Positions 48,001 through 59,950 of a stretch of DNA of 64,000 nucleotides are shown here, one piece after another; within the stretch, counting starts at the first letter, position 1; every line of letters begins with the position of its first letter. Both the position numbers and the translations under genes were made by a program. Source of the stretch: Smittia aterrima. Its lineage: Eukaryota > Arthropoda > Insecta > Diptera > Chironomidae. The notes beneath the pieces were generated by a model. It searched no databases. It saw nothing but the letters and a program-made list of their open reading frames with translations, and was not told the DNA's origin. Where the stretch lies: positions 11,284,001 to 11,348,000 of the forward strand of contig CP093831.1 in NCBI GenBank assembly GCA_033063855.1. Direction: 5' to 3'.

Positions 48001-51000
48001 ATCTTCAACGATCTGGAGAAGACCTTGATCAGCTTTGTGAATGAAATCGCTGAGATCGGTCAAACTGTTTGTGACTGTAAGGAAATAAATTTCAATCGAA
48101 AGTGAATAAAGATAAAATAATTTTGATTTTACCGCTGTTAACTAAATGATCTTTAAACATGTTTCCCCATCTCCGAACAATATTCACTGCTGCTTGTCTA
48201 AAAGGTCTTACGTCAACTTGAAAGAACGCGCTGAAAACCTGAAATGGCTGAATTGCTTCGATTTCCGCGTGAAGCGATTCGTATCCATCGATCATTTCTC
48301 GAAAAGCTTCGATCGTTGGTGGGCATGGCTTTGGGGAACTTGGATCTTTATTCGCCACTAACTCAATCTCATCGGGATCGAGAATTCGTCCATATTCGAG
48401 GAAGAGCTCCATGCAATACTCGCGATCTTCTAACCAAAGATAAGAATATCTTTCAAAGTCGCGACAGAATTGACTCGCTTCTTCAAGAGCTTTCTCGACG
48501 CTCAACAAAATTTCCTGTTTCATTTCCTTTATGTCAGGCTCTGTGGAAATTAATTCTTCGTATGTTTTGTCAGCTTCCTTGTGCAGTCGAGGAATCAAAG
48601 ACGACATTATTATAATATCTGAAAAAAGGGATTTCAATCAATGGTTAAAAATAGAAATCTTTAAATCACTTTACCGTTAACTAAGTTTATAAGCAAACGA
48701 TTGAAGCTATTCGCATCGTTAGCGTCAAGTGAAGGAATAAAGATTAAGTTTGGTATTTCTAGTTCTAAACGTGATTCAAAAAGTGGAGGAAAATTATTTG
48801 CTGGGTCCATGTTGTCAGCAAGATAAGCAATGCTGACTCCGACGGTGTGCAATAAATTTTTGTGAACGATATCGTCACAAAATAAAATGTAATCGGGCCA
48901 TGCTTCTTCGTTCATTTTGTTTTCAGCTTTGAAAAGTTCAAGATTTTCTTCGAGTAAACTGAAAATGGAGAGAACTTAAATTAAAATTGTTCTGTTACAT
49001 TTAAATTCAATTTACTTGTGAATCCTAACTGCGACCTCTCTCATTTCTCCGTAACGTTTCTTCGTTCTCTCCTCGCGTTCTTCAATGCACAATGTCGTGT
49101 CCTTTCGTCCATCTTTTCTCACAAAGAGTGGAGCTTTCGCCCAAGACTGCATCACTAGCTTCACTTCATCAAGATTTCCTTGAATTTTAACGATTCGAGA
49201 ATGCAAGCACTCGACAGGTGCTCGCAATGTTTGCATGTAATCGGAAATATCTGAAATGATTGGAAAGATTTAAAAGCTTCGAGAAATTGAATTCAGATTT
49301 AGAAAATACTCTCAGAGTTCCAATTGAGTTCGCTGCAGCCTTTCTCGACCAAACTATCCATCAATTCAATCTCAGCTTGGATCAGTTTCAATTCCACCTC
49401 CGAACAGTCTTTGCAGATCTTTTAATAAAAAAAAAGCTTTCAATTTTAAAGTTCATGAAATAAAGAGCTTTCATCTTACGTTGTTGTACCACTCAATACT
49501 TTTTTCGAGGTTCAAGATGTAACTTCTGTAAATTTCCTGTTCTTCTGAGAATGCAACACCAGAAGGTGGAATATTCTCCTTTAACATTAGTCGAAGGTAA
49601 TGGACCTCTCGCAAGATAGCTGACAATTCCGGATCAAAATTTAAGAATATGAGCTTCGAATTTTCTTCACGTCTTAGCAAAGATTTTTTCAAATTTGATT
49701 CAATTTGATTTGGAACCTTCTCTGCCCATTTTTCAAAAATCTCTTTCTCAAAACGTTTTAACCGTTCAATGAGATTTTTATAGCGAAGAAGCAACATTTG
49801 TGCATCCTAAGAAGTTTTAAAATTAATTATTGATTAAGTTCAATTGAGTAAAATTTACTTCAGTATCGACAATCGGGTGCTGTAGAGCTTGAAAGCTCTT
49901 GATCGGAGTTGTAAGTCTCGAAGAAAGTTGATGCACCCACCGAAGAGCTGAAGATATAGGCGGTGATCTTAATTCAACATTTAAGAATCCTTTGAGTCGA
50001 TAATGTGTAATTTGCTTGTCGTAGATTCCCTCACAAGTTGATCTGAAAAAAGTTTGTTAAAAAAATCTTTGACAGCTTTTGAAAGTTTCTTACATTTCAT
50101 CATCCAACATAACGAGAATTTGCTGATATTTATAAGTGAACTCTTCCTTTATCTTTGGTCGTTCTAAGACAGTTCCAACAATCGAGATAAGTTTGAAAAC
50201 ACTCTCCAAGTTGTGACTGTCATCAAAAGCTTGACACAAAATCGCTGCAAGTTTCATGTCGAGTTCAAGAATTCGATCTTGGAATTTACAGAAATCGTCT
50301 TTGAAGGATTCATCGTCAGGATCGAGAACGTCGTAGCTTTTAGAAGCAAACGATGAGAAGCACTGATTGAACTCAAGTGAAACTGCTGTGATCCTTCCAC
50401 TCAAGATTCTTCCTTTCAATCCACCGATTTCAACTTTCTCGAGCTTTAAAAACTCAATGACCGTGTAGAAGAACCTAGAACGATCTCTATAAACAAGAGA
50501 AGCATGCAATCGATTTAATTCAACTTACCACTGAATGGTATGAAGACGATCGAGAAAAGCATTGAAGCGTTCAAACACAGCGTTTGGATGAAATGTCCAT
50601 TGAGTCTAAAATATTTTTCAAGTTCTTCATCCTAAAAATAATTTTCTCACGATTGATGAACTTACAACTGGACGATCTCCGAAGAAAGGAGCTAAATTCT
50701 CTTTGTACTCATCAAATATTGTGCGAAAGTATTTCAAAATTTTAATGGTTTGTGAAATTCTTTGCATTGCTTCGTCAATGTCGCTGTGAAAAATGGATGA
50801 AGGATCTAAAAATCTCTTTGCTTGCTGAATGATGAGATTTCCAATTTGTTTAAGCAAAACAATGAGTTTCGCTGACGTGCGGTAATAACTAGAGTTTGCC
50901 CATAGCTATAAATGAAACAGTTTTTCGTTAAATGACTTTTTACGTCATCTTGTTAAGAAACAGATCTAACAGACCAAGCCAACAACATGCATCAAAGGTT

Positions 51001-54000
51001 TCAACAACGGCTTCGACTCGGAAAAATCGGTCTCTTCAAATTGCAAAAAATGTTTCATCAAAGGGCTTAGATACAAGGTGATATCTCGACTTTCGGCCAA
51101 TGCAGTGACTACATTCTTAAACATGGTTTTGAAGCAAGGAAAGTATCTGTGTGAAAAGTATGGAAAGTATCAGTTTTATTGTAGACTTTGTTTTTTAAAA
51201 CGTTTGTTCTCTCACGCTGAATCGGTGTGCTCTAGGATCAGCGCCATCGATTTAATACGTTCATGCCGCAGCTGCTCGTAAATGTACCTGAAGGGGAATG
51301 ATAATTGAACATTCATTAATTATAGTTCTTATCGTTTAATCAGCCGATCAGTTTTCTAAAAACTGCATTTTCCTTGTAGTTCACAAGTTTATATCATTAT
51401 TAATTAACGGCTTAACAACTTAACGTTAACCAGAAGTCTTTAACTAATTTACTTACGTCAAGTTTTTCAACCGATTATTCCAAAAGTTGATTTCTGAAAT
51501 GAAACAATTGAATGGTTTTTTGAAAATTTTGATTTTTTGGAAAACGTATTCAAAGATTCACAGAAGTCTCTTCGTCGATGATTTAAGTCGATTTTAATTT
51601 TATTTTTATATTTGTAAAACAATCTGTGGAGTCCTTGAAAGGAAATTCTCGACATCGGTACAAGACAATCCCAGGAAACTAAAATTGTCACGAAGATTTC
51701 CGAATTGGGATCGGAAAACGTAAAAATATTGAATTGTAAGTTTTCGCCTGAAAGTGAAGTAAATAATATTGCGAATTGAAACATCATCAGATTGAAAATC
51801 TTTGTAGTCGAGTGTAAGAAAAATCAGAACCTTTGAGCTTCCTTTGCATATTTAACGAACTAGGATGCAAAAAAAACATAATACGCGGAACTAATGCCGA
51901 AAAAAAAGATTTTCAATTTGCGCATGCCCCGAGTTAGTCATCGTCCATTAAAGTTTTGTAAGAAAAAGTCCGTCTGCGAATATTTTGGAAAATAAGTGAC
52001 TTCATATTTTGCTAACGCTTTTTATAATAAAGTTTTATTGCTTCTGTGCTGTGATATTACTCAAAGATGTTGAAGTAGCTTTTGTGTCTACAAAGTTTCT
52101 ATGAGAAGCTCCAATAATTACGTCCATTACTAGAAATTAAATTGCATTCGAAACTAAATAGAAAAGCTTAACTTTTCAAAAGACTACGCAAAGCTTGATA
52201 TGTCCAAAGCATTGAACGATTATCGAGTGTAAGTCTTCGTTCTGGTTGAAGGAGCTTAAATATCTTTTTGTCTAACAACGGTTGTTATGCTCTTGTTTAT
52301 CGATTCTACAAAGTTCTCAATTTTTTCCAGGAAGAAAATTGAAAATATTGGCAAAATGACTCAAATGACCCAGGACGAGATCGTGACCAACACAAAGACA
52401 GTTCTTCAAGGACTGGAAGCGCTTCGCTTGGAACATATGTCGATTATGGCTGGTCTTTCGGAGGACAAGAAAGATCCAGACAAAAGCGATATTATTTCCA
52501 AAAACATCACAAACATTGAATTAGGATTGGGCGAAGCTAATGTAAGTGAATGAATAAGAAAGTAATGGAATTTCATTTTAAATTTCAATTATCGTAGGTC
52601 ATTGTCGTGCTGGCTTCTCATTTACAAAACATTGAAGCGGAAAAGCAAAAGCTGAGAACTCAAGTCCGTCGTTTATGTCAAGAAAATGCATGGCTAAGAG
52701 ATGAATTGGCAAACACGCAGCAGAAACTTCAAGCTTCAGAACAAATGGTTGCTCAACTTGAAGAAGAGAAGAAACATCTTGAATTTATGGCTTCTGTTCG
52801 AAAATATGACGACCCAGCTGACAACGATAATATTGAAGAAAAGTCGCGCTCAGATCCTGTTGTGGAATTGTTCCCAGAAGATGATCAAGAGGATCGCAAC
52901 AATATGTCCCCGACACCTCCGAGTCAATTTGCAAATCAAGCAAACGCAGGCTACGAAATTCCAGCACGTTTGAGAACACTTCACAATCTTGTTATTCAAT
53001 ACGCATCACAAGGTCGTTATGAAGTCGCAGTTCCTTTATGCAAACAAGCTTTGGAAGATTTGGAAAAGACGAGTGGACATGACCATCCCGATGTTGCTAC
53101 GATGTTAAATATTCTTGCTCTGGTCTATCGCGATCAAAACAAGTACAAGGAAGCAGCAAACTTGTTAAATGACGCATTGACAATTCGAGAAAAGACTTTG
53201 GGCGAGAATCATCCGGCAGTGGCTGCCACACTTAACAATCTGGCTGTTTTATATGGTAAACGAGGCAAATACAAGGATGCTGAACCGTTATGTAAAAGAG
53301 CTCTTGAGATTCGTGAAAAGGTGCTTGGCAAAGATCATCCGGATGTTGCGAAACAATTGAATAATTTGGCTTTACTGTGTCAGAATCAAGTGAGCAAAAA
53401 CATTATTTAGTAAGCTTCCGTAACTAATTCTTTGATTAACTTTCAGAGTAAATATGAGGAAGTAGAACTTTACTATCAACGAGCTTTGGAAATCTATGAA
53501 CACAAACTTGGTCCGGACGACCCTAACGTCGCAAAAACGAAAAATAACTTGGCGAGTTGCTATTTGAAGCAAGGAAAATACAAAGAAGCCGAAATCCTCT
53601 ACAAGCAAGTCCTAACGCGCGCTCATGAACGAGAATTCGGAACTATCGACGGTGACAATAAGCCAATCTGGCAGGTACGTAATAAAAGTAGTAAATAAGC
53701 GAAATGTATTCACACTATTCTCCTCTCGGATGAACACCATGTTTCAGTTTTAATCATTCGCATTTGTTTAACAACATGAGTGAAGATAGTGTGAAGATGC
53801 ATGTTGTTTTGTTATAGCTGTTTTGCTTAAGTTTGAGAGAAAATGACTATGAACAATAGCACTCAAACTGGTTTTGGAGCAATTTCGTGTGCTGAAGGGT
53901 TTTTTCTGGGATTAGCTTTAGATTTTCAATAACTTCCTTCTTCAACATTGTCTCTTGCCATAAAATATTAGTCTTCATTTGAAAATGTGACCTCAGTCAA

Positions 54001-56507
54001 ATGCGTAGACACGAATGATAAGGAACTCTTTTGCTCAAACTCGCTTCCAATCATACCAGTCCACTGGTAGTCATTAGAAATATTTTTAAACATTAATCTA
54101 ATTCGTAAACTTATCGTAAACAATTCGGAAATGAAGGTTGCTGAGGAACGAGAGGAGAACAAGCATCGTAATCGTGAGAACACTCCATACGGTGAATACG
54201 GTGCTTGGCATAAAGCAGCAAAGGTCGACAGTCCAACAGTAACAACGACGCTGAAAAATCTCGGAGCTTTGTATCGTCGTCAAGGAAAATACGAAGCTGC
54301 GGAAACACTTGAAGATTGTGCTATGCGATCAAAACGTGAAGTAAATCAGAACCCTAATAACCCACCTCCCGATTCCACTCCAAACAAGAAAATATCTGAC
54401 ATTTTAAATTTTTTTAGGCGATAGATTTAGTGAAGCAGGTTAAAGTGGCACAAATCTTGGGCAGCGACGACAAACGACGCTCGCGCAACATTCGCGGCCC
54501 CTCCGGTGAAAGCGATCAATTTGATCTATCGAAACCATAAATAAAAGAAAAACATTTTGATCGACAAAAAGTAAACAAATGAAAGAAATTCCTCTAACTT
54601 AAAATAAGCTTAACCCGATCATCATCATCATTCAACTAATATTGGAAAAGCTTGTCGATCTAACATTCGAATCAAAACATTGCAAAACGCTCTAACTCTA
54701 CTTAAAAAAGCTAAGGAGTTTAACTCATGACGTGTGAGAAGAAAACAACACCAACAGCAGATTTATTCAGATAACACTAGACTCGATTGGTCACAGCTCG
54801 CTGAGACATTGTAAATTTAACTATTGTTGCTTACAAATCGCTTTTCAGTCTGTAATAAAACCTTTTATGATCGTCACACATATTGCTTTTACATTCGTGA
54901 GCATGCGGGACTTTTGGCTAAACGAATTTTATGTTGCATTTAAATTTTGTGTTTTGCACGAACTTTTTTTTGGGTTTAATGAACGCTTGGTCACTTCTCC
55001 TTCAGGGAGAAGCGATGAAGCTGTTTAAACAAAATACCTCACTAATACAGAGTTTGACCTTCACATGACATATAACATTAAATTCATGATCATCCGAAGA
55101 TTTCTTTGTTTATCTTTTGTAATTCTACTTTGTTTTTTTTTTCTTTCGTCGAGATTTGTGCACACCACTTTAATTTGTTGTTGATAATTATCTTTTTTTA
55201 TAAGTTAAGTAGTATTACGATTAATTTGCAATACAGATTATGCATTATTTAACGAAAAATTAATCATCACTCGTCTGAGACGATCACTAGAGATGAAAAA
55301 ATATCTAGAAAGCTACAGCACATTGAACATGAAAAGATTATTCTTTCTTTGAGTTCTTTCGCACTTTAATCAAAGAGCATTTTTTTTAAAAAAATTAAAA
55401 ATTTAAAATGCAAAATGTTCTCTCAAGAAAATAAAACAATAAAAAAATATAAATTGAAAATTGTTTGTGTTTGACTCACCGGAACTTGGAGTTGGATTTT
55501 GACCGTTATTGAAAGCACTCCCTGAAGTTTCCATGAAGACGTCTAAGAATAGAAAACTTTGTTGATTTGCACGATCAATAAAAATCGTAATTCTCACCGT
55601 TGACTTGAGTTACCCATTTGATAACGACGCCTTCAATCGCTGACTTTAGATAAAGATCAACAGAGCATTCTGCATTTGTTTGAAGTTCTCGAGCAGTTGT
55701 GATGCAAACTAAAGATAAACGTTAGAAATTATTTTAACGAATATTCAAAGTTCACTTACGTTCAACTCCAACCGGCATTGGCAAAATTGTTCTGCCCGAC
55801 ACCTGACCTTGTACCTTGAAAAGGAGAAAATGTTGAGTAATGATTTTACGTAAAAGAAACAAATTCGCTCACTTGATAAACGGTGCTCTTGAGACTGTGT
55901 GTCTGCAAATATCCAAGATTATAATTTGCAATGAACTTGTGATAAGGAGACTTACGTGTTTGAGAACGTCTTGTGCGACCCTGAAAATTTGCGAAATTAA
56001 GTTTTCTTTTATCTCTTTAGCCTTGAACGAGAGACTTACATTTCTGGCCATCCATTGTGGTTATCAGTGTTAGATAAAAGTGGTACAAATATTTCGTCTA
56101 CTAAGCATGACAGCTGATCGATGGATCGCGTGGCTAAATCTCCGCTAATTAGGAAAGAGGCGCAATCATCGCGTGGGACTTCAATTGGAAGTCTTTTGAC
56201 GAAATAAACTCCTAAAATGAACTTTGAAGATTAAATTTGCTGACAACATCATCGCCCACTTGCCTTTGCTTTTAAGTTGCGTTAAAGGAAAAGTCGTGAC
56301 TGGTAAGAGTTGTGCAGACTGCGTGAATTGAATGACGAGAACCATTTGATATGGAATATCGAGAAAATCTTTGATGACAGTTTTGTGTTCCTCGAAGGTA
56401 AGAAGACGTTGCCATTTCTCCGGTTTCAGCTTCAACGTCTTCTGAATGAACGATCCCATGAAATCAAGACGGAGATCGGGTCCATCGTTGATTTGCACGT
56501 TCTCCAT
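36083..56507 (-). CDS. Dhc93AB: Axonemal dynein heavy chain, outer-arm DNAH9/11/17 class
   Basis: Forty-six exons on the minus strand: 56507-56264, 56211-56040, 55980-55956, 55902-55873, 55814-55760, 55708-55598, 55542-55480, 51493-51457, 51287-51216, 51146-50975, 50905-50666, 50605-50529, 50474-50094, 50042-49859, 49806-49480, 49418-49310, 49250-49016, 48958-48675, 48618-48133, 48074-47866, 47813-47463, 47412-47140, 46759-46563, 46503-46364, 46311-46160, 46105-45583, 45529-44822, 44769-43955, 43898-43181, 43128-41987, 41930-41801, 41742-40801, 40748-40521, 40456-40237, 40182-40123, 40066-38941, 38886-38813, 38756-38514, 38453-38177, 38121-37801, 37745-37703, 37641-37485, 37303-37088, 37036-36808, 36755-36174, 36118-36083. 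All phases agree, giving 4471 aa; human DNAH17 is 4462. P-loops lie at about 1853 (AAA1 GPAGTGKT), 2134 (AAA2 GSAGTGKT), 2461 (AAA3 GNAGCGKT) and 2808 (AAA4 GVGGSGKQ); the coiled-coil stalk and C-terminal domain follow. It is the motor of outer dynein arms in sperm or chordotonal cilia. Intron 1 has a GC donor. Intron 7 contains Klc. Dhc93AB versus kl-5 is not settled. Confidence 0.94.
46966..47012. repeat. Inverted repeat / hairpin in a dynein intron
   Basis: GGCTAT (46966-46971) and ATAGCC (47007-47012) form outer arms, and the inner TTCGTTT-TT-AAACGAA is a near-perfect stem. It lies in the 380-base intron between the exons at 47140 and 46759, among several GCTAACA-like words. Confidence 0.4.
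51494..52355. other. Dynein intron 7, part holding the Klc promoter and leader
   Basis: This is dynein intron on the minus strand and Klc upstream sequence on the plus strand. A TGCGCATGCC word (51919-51928) resembles NRF1/Ewg sites. A likely Klc leader exon ends at 52228 (GAGT then GTAAGT), with the next exon starting at 52331 after TTTTTTCCAG, 25 bases before the Klc ATG. A 106-codon minus-strand frame (51787-51467) is not coding. Confidence 0.5.
52356..54540 (+). CDS. Klc: Kinesin light chain
   Basis: Five coding exons (52356-52541, 52598-53389, 53447-53674, 54137-54340, 54418-54540) give 510 aa; Drosophila Klc is about 508. The N terminus (MTQMTQDEIVTNTKTVLQGLEALR) and heptad coiled coil (about 60-140) bind kinesin heavy chain. 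TPR repeats from about residue 190 carry cargo, with motifs such as HPDVATMLNILALVYRDQNKY, HPAVAATLNNLAVLYGKRGKY and DSPTVTTTLKNLGALYRRQGKY. PYGEYGAWHKAAKVD is family-specific. Together with kinesin-1 it moves vesicles and RNPs toward microtubule plus ends. The whole gene sits inside intron 7 of the dynein heavy chain gene on the opposite strand. The last 77-base intron, if retained, keeps the frame open to a stop at 54422-54424 and gives another C terminus. Confidence 0.95.
54541..55479. other. Klc 3' UTR and rest of dynein intron 7
   Basis: AT-rich. AATAAA-type signals lie right after the Klc stop (about 54539) and near 54852. No dynein exon is needed here: phases on both sides of the intron match directly (G + AA). 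Confidence 0.55.
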
Positions 56508-57853
56508 TGTTTATGAAAGTGAAAATCTGATAATCGAAAACATTTGTTAAAACTTCAATCCAGAAATATTTTGAAATTCAATTCATTTTTATTTCTCACG
56601 AACTCTTGCAAGTTTAAAAAATTACATCGATCAAGGAAAATTAGGTCGGGTTCGTTCGTGAATTACGAAGAGAAAGAAAAATCGAAACTTCCAACCCTTC
56701 CCCGAAAATTGTGTAACATTTTTTGTAACACTCCCATCGAATACAACAAATATGCAAACGATTCTAAACATTTTAACTTTGATGCATGTTTAGCAATAAT
56801 TTTCACAGGTAATCAATGCTTTTAACTTAACAGTGTTGAGCGATCTTATAATTTGAAGTATTTGAAATGTAGATTTTCTCAAAAAATAAATCTCAAGATT
56901 TTAAAAGAAAAATTGAGAAAAAGTTCTTTAAAAGCTTTTGAGATATCAATTGAAACATTTTCGCAGAGAAAATGAAAGTAAATTTAAACTTCCAAGATTA
57001 AAAAAGCTTTCGCTTTGATCATCTGAGTTTCTGAAAAATGTCATTACGTAATCACCTAAAATATTTTAAACCTGGCTAAGCGATCACTTCCATTCTCTTC
57101 ACAAATTGTCCAGAACAAAAACTTTAAAATTTTATTCCCAAAATTCGTTGAATTCACTTTAAACTTTTTTATTTAAAAGAATTTAATCTGCGAAATTCTC
57201 AACGAGAGTGAAAACTTTGAAATGACAAAATAGCTTTAGTCTCTATAGGATTCCGTTTTCTTATTGATATAAAATAAACAAATTGTGTCTCCATGGCTTC
57301 TTTCATCTACAATAAAATACTTGTAGCTCATCCTTTGTCTCCATGGAACCAGAAGCAACAAGTTTAGCCGGCTGATCATGAGTTGCCATAGTTGCAGAAG
57401 CAACACGTTACCTGTTGAAGATTTGTTCTCATGGTTACAGGTTCCCTTGGTTCCCGACTCACCTGTTGCAGATCAGAGCAGTTACAACAAACCTGTAGCT
57501 CATCGCGTGTATCTTAGGAACCAAACTTGTTGCTTTTGGCAAATTATTTGATGAGTCAACAGGTAAACTGTCTGATGCAGTTTACGTTGTTAAAAACGAT
57601 CAATATCAAAACCGACTTTAACAAGCAATCAAATGTATAGATTTTATTTCAGGGATTGCGGACGACTCTGTAAATTGAACATCAGCACATTAACACGGAA
57701 TATTTAATGAGACAGATTACGTTCATTTGAATTTTCATTTGAAATTGATTGTTATTAACATCGAGTCAAGCAAATGAATTAACGGAAGTTCGTCAGATTT
57801 GATTTAATTGCTAATTTATGAGATACGATCATTAAAGACTTAGAATAAAAATT
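56508..57853. other. Intergenic region, dynein 5' / arylsulfatase 3'
   Basis: 1.35 kb between two minus-strand genes, presumed to include the dynein promoter. A less AT-rich block at about 57290-57570 is described separately. A 93-codon plus-strand frame (56544-56825) is not supported. Confidence 0.45.
57290..57570. repeat. Cluster of degenerate direct and inverted repeats
   Basis: Two related units start TTGTAGCTCATC (57321) and CTGTAGCTCATC (57493), and both reach GGAACC about 25 bases later (57345-57350, 57517-57522). AGAAGCAACAAGTT (57351-57364) is the near-exact reverse complement of AACTTGTTGCTTTT (57525-57538). Further GAAGCAACA and CACCTGTTG words lie between. It could be a decayed MITE or a regulatory block; no terminal repeats or target duplication were fixed. 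Confidence 0.45.
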
Positions 57854-59950
57854 CTAAACTTGCAATTTCGTTTTATTTACTTTTGATTTCAATTTACAGT
57901 AGAGCATACAAGAGAAAGCGAACAAAATAAAGCACAAGACGACAGTTGAAGGAATTCGCCACTTCAAGTTTGATCCTTTGTGCTCATCAGTTTCCTGCCA
58001 CCATGTCCAAGTGTTGTTGAATTTTCCTGGATCGCAATTTGGATCCATTGCCACTCTAACATTCGGTACGAGCAAGTCAATTTGTTTGTTTAATTTCGCG
58101 AGCAAGAAATCAACTTTGAGGGGATGAGCGGTTGCTAAATTATTTTGCTCGCAAGGATCTTCGATGATATTGAACAGACAAGGTTCTTTTAAAGGTTCGC
58201 AAGCGACAGCAAACTTATTCAATTCACATTCAATTGTCGCCTGGGAGCGGAGACCATTCACGTCTTGTAAATTAAGTTGAGGTAAGCTCTTCGAAGCTTT
58301 CGATGTGAGCATTTCATTGAAGTAGCTTTCCAAGCTCACGTTGATATTGGTCCGTCCAGTATCGCCCAACCATTTAGCGTTGTTCATGTTTTCAGTTCCA
58401 TTCAAGAGCTTCCATCCTTCGTGGACGATTGCGCTGTATCCAACGACATTTTCAATGTTGTAGAGAATTTCATGACGTGGCGAAGGAGAATCTTCTGAAA
58501 TTGTTTTCCATTGATTCAAACCATCAATTGGTCGATCGATTGTGAAATTTGCTGCTGCTGCGAGTGTTGGTAAGAGATCAGTCACAGAAAAGAATTCATT
58601 TGAAACTCTTCGAAGAGATTTAATAAGCGGAGAATAAATGCAAGCGACCACTCGACATCCTCCTTCCCATGGACTCGCTTTTTGACCTCTAAGCGGATGG
58701 TTCGAAGCTTTTGTTGCATGCTGGCCTTGTGTTGGACCACCATTGTCCGAATAAAAAAGAATGATCGTGTTGTTCATGATTCCTTTCTCGTTGATTGCAT
58801 TTATGATCTCACCAACTCCGCGATCCATCACAGAGATCATCGCTAATAGAAGAAATAAAGAAAATCTAACAAGTATGAGAGAAGTAATTTCTTTTACCAG
58901 CCAAAGTTCTTCGATCTTCATCAACGATGTAATTAAATTTCTTCTTCTCTTCTTCGGGTGCTTCAAGAGGATTATCTGGATGTTCATTACCAGCATGAGG
59001 TGCCTGTCGGAAAGATCTTAATTACAAAAGAAAACAAAACAAAAATTATTTTATTTACCAAATGGTTCACGACCAAGAAAAGTGGATCGTCTTTGTAATT
59101 ATGATGTTGAATCAAATCGACGGCTTCACTTGTAAAAAGTTCCGTGACGTAAGGCTTCGGATCGATGTAGTTTACTGTGAGATTTTTCCGCATATCATAG
59201 CCTCGCGAATAATTTCTATCATGCATTTGAAGTGAGTAATCGAAATATCCGATGTAAGGTCCGAGATATCCGAAGTGTGAATCGAAGCCTCGCATGGTTG
59301 GCGTAAATTTTTTCTGATAACGAGCAACAATAAAATTAATTTATTGCGTGCGCGGAAATAACTTTGATCTACCTTATGGAAACCTAAGTGCCACTTCCCA
59401 ACCAAAGCAGTTTTGTAACCAGCGTCTTTGAAATATTCTGCGATTGTTTTCTCTGTCAATGGCAATCCCCATGGCTCATCCGAGGGAATCACAAAATGAT
59501 TCATTCCTGTGGATTAGTTTTCGTTACGCTCGAGATTTTAATCAAATAATTTTTTAAACAAACCAATTCTTGTTGGATATTTTCCTGTCATGAAGCTGGA
59601 GCGACTGGGAGTACATAGGGGAGGCGTGTAAAATCTGTAATCGATTTATCTTAAAAACAACTTGTAATTAAAATCTGTTTTTCTCAAACCTGTTCAATAT
59701 GACTCCATTGTAAGCAAGCGCGTCAATGTTTGGCGTCGGAATCTCATCACTGCCTAATTAATTGATTCACAAACTTTCAATTCATTTTCACAACGATAAG
59801 CTAACTCAATTTACCATGAAAGCTCACATCGTTCCAACCTAGATCATCAGCCATGATAATTACTATGTTTGGCTTTTCTGTAGACTGACAAACACAAAAA
59901 ATGCCTAATTGTAACAAAACTAAAAGCCTCATCATTGTAACACGACACAT
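57854..59950 (-). CDS. Arylsulfatase B-like sulfatase, C-terminally membrane-anchored
   Basis: Seven exons on the minus strand (59950-59815, 59753-59690, 59634-59564, 59506-59373, 59313-59059, 59003-58898, 58842-57854) give 584 aa. A signal peptide (MMRLLVLLQLGIFCVC) precedes the sulfatase domain. Metal ligands lie in NIVIIMADDLGWND. The active-site motif LCTPSRSSFMTGKYPTRIG has Cys74, which is converted to formylglycine. GKWHLG and FYSDNGGPT follow, all intact. Sulfatases of this branch remove sulfate from glycosaminoglycans such as dermatan sulfate. Unlike soluble lysosomal ARSB, this one ends with a hydrophobic helix (STVVLCFILFAFSCMLYC) and a Lys-rich tail, so it is probably anchored with its catalytic domain outside. 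It is divergent to the takeout gene. Confidence 0.93.

Noticed and set aside
51467..51787. 106-codon minus-strand frame next to dynein exon 8, possible dynein N terminus
   Set aside because: The real N-terminal exons are at 56507-55480: they match the DNAH17 start and join exon 8 in phase. This frame resembles no dynein sequence.
55403..55597. 64-codon frame as a separate small gene
   Set aside because: Only 55542-55480 of it is coding, as dynein exon 7; both ends are intron.
56544..56825. 93-codon plus-strand frame
   Set aside because: Upstream of the dynein start on the other strand; Phe/Lys-rich AT-driven composition, no splice or promoter context.
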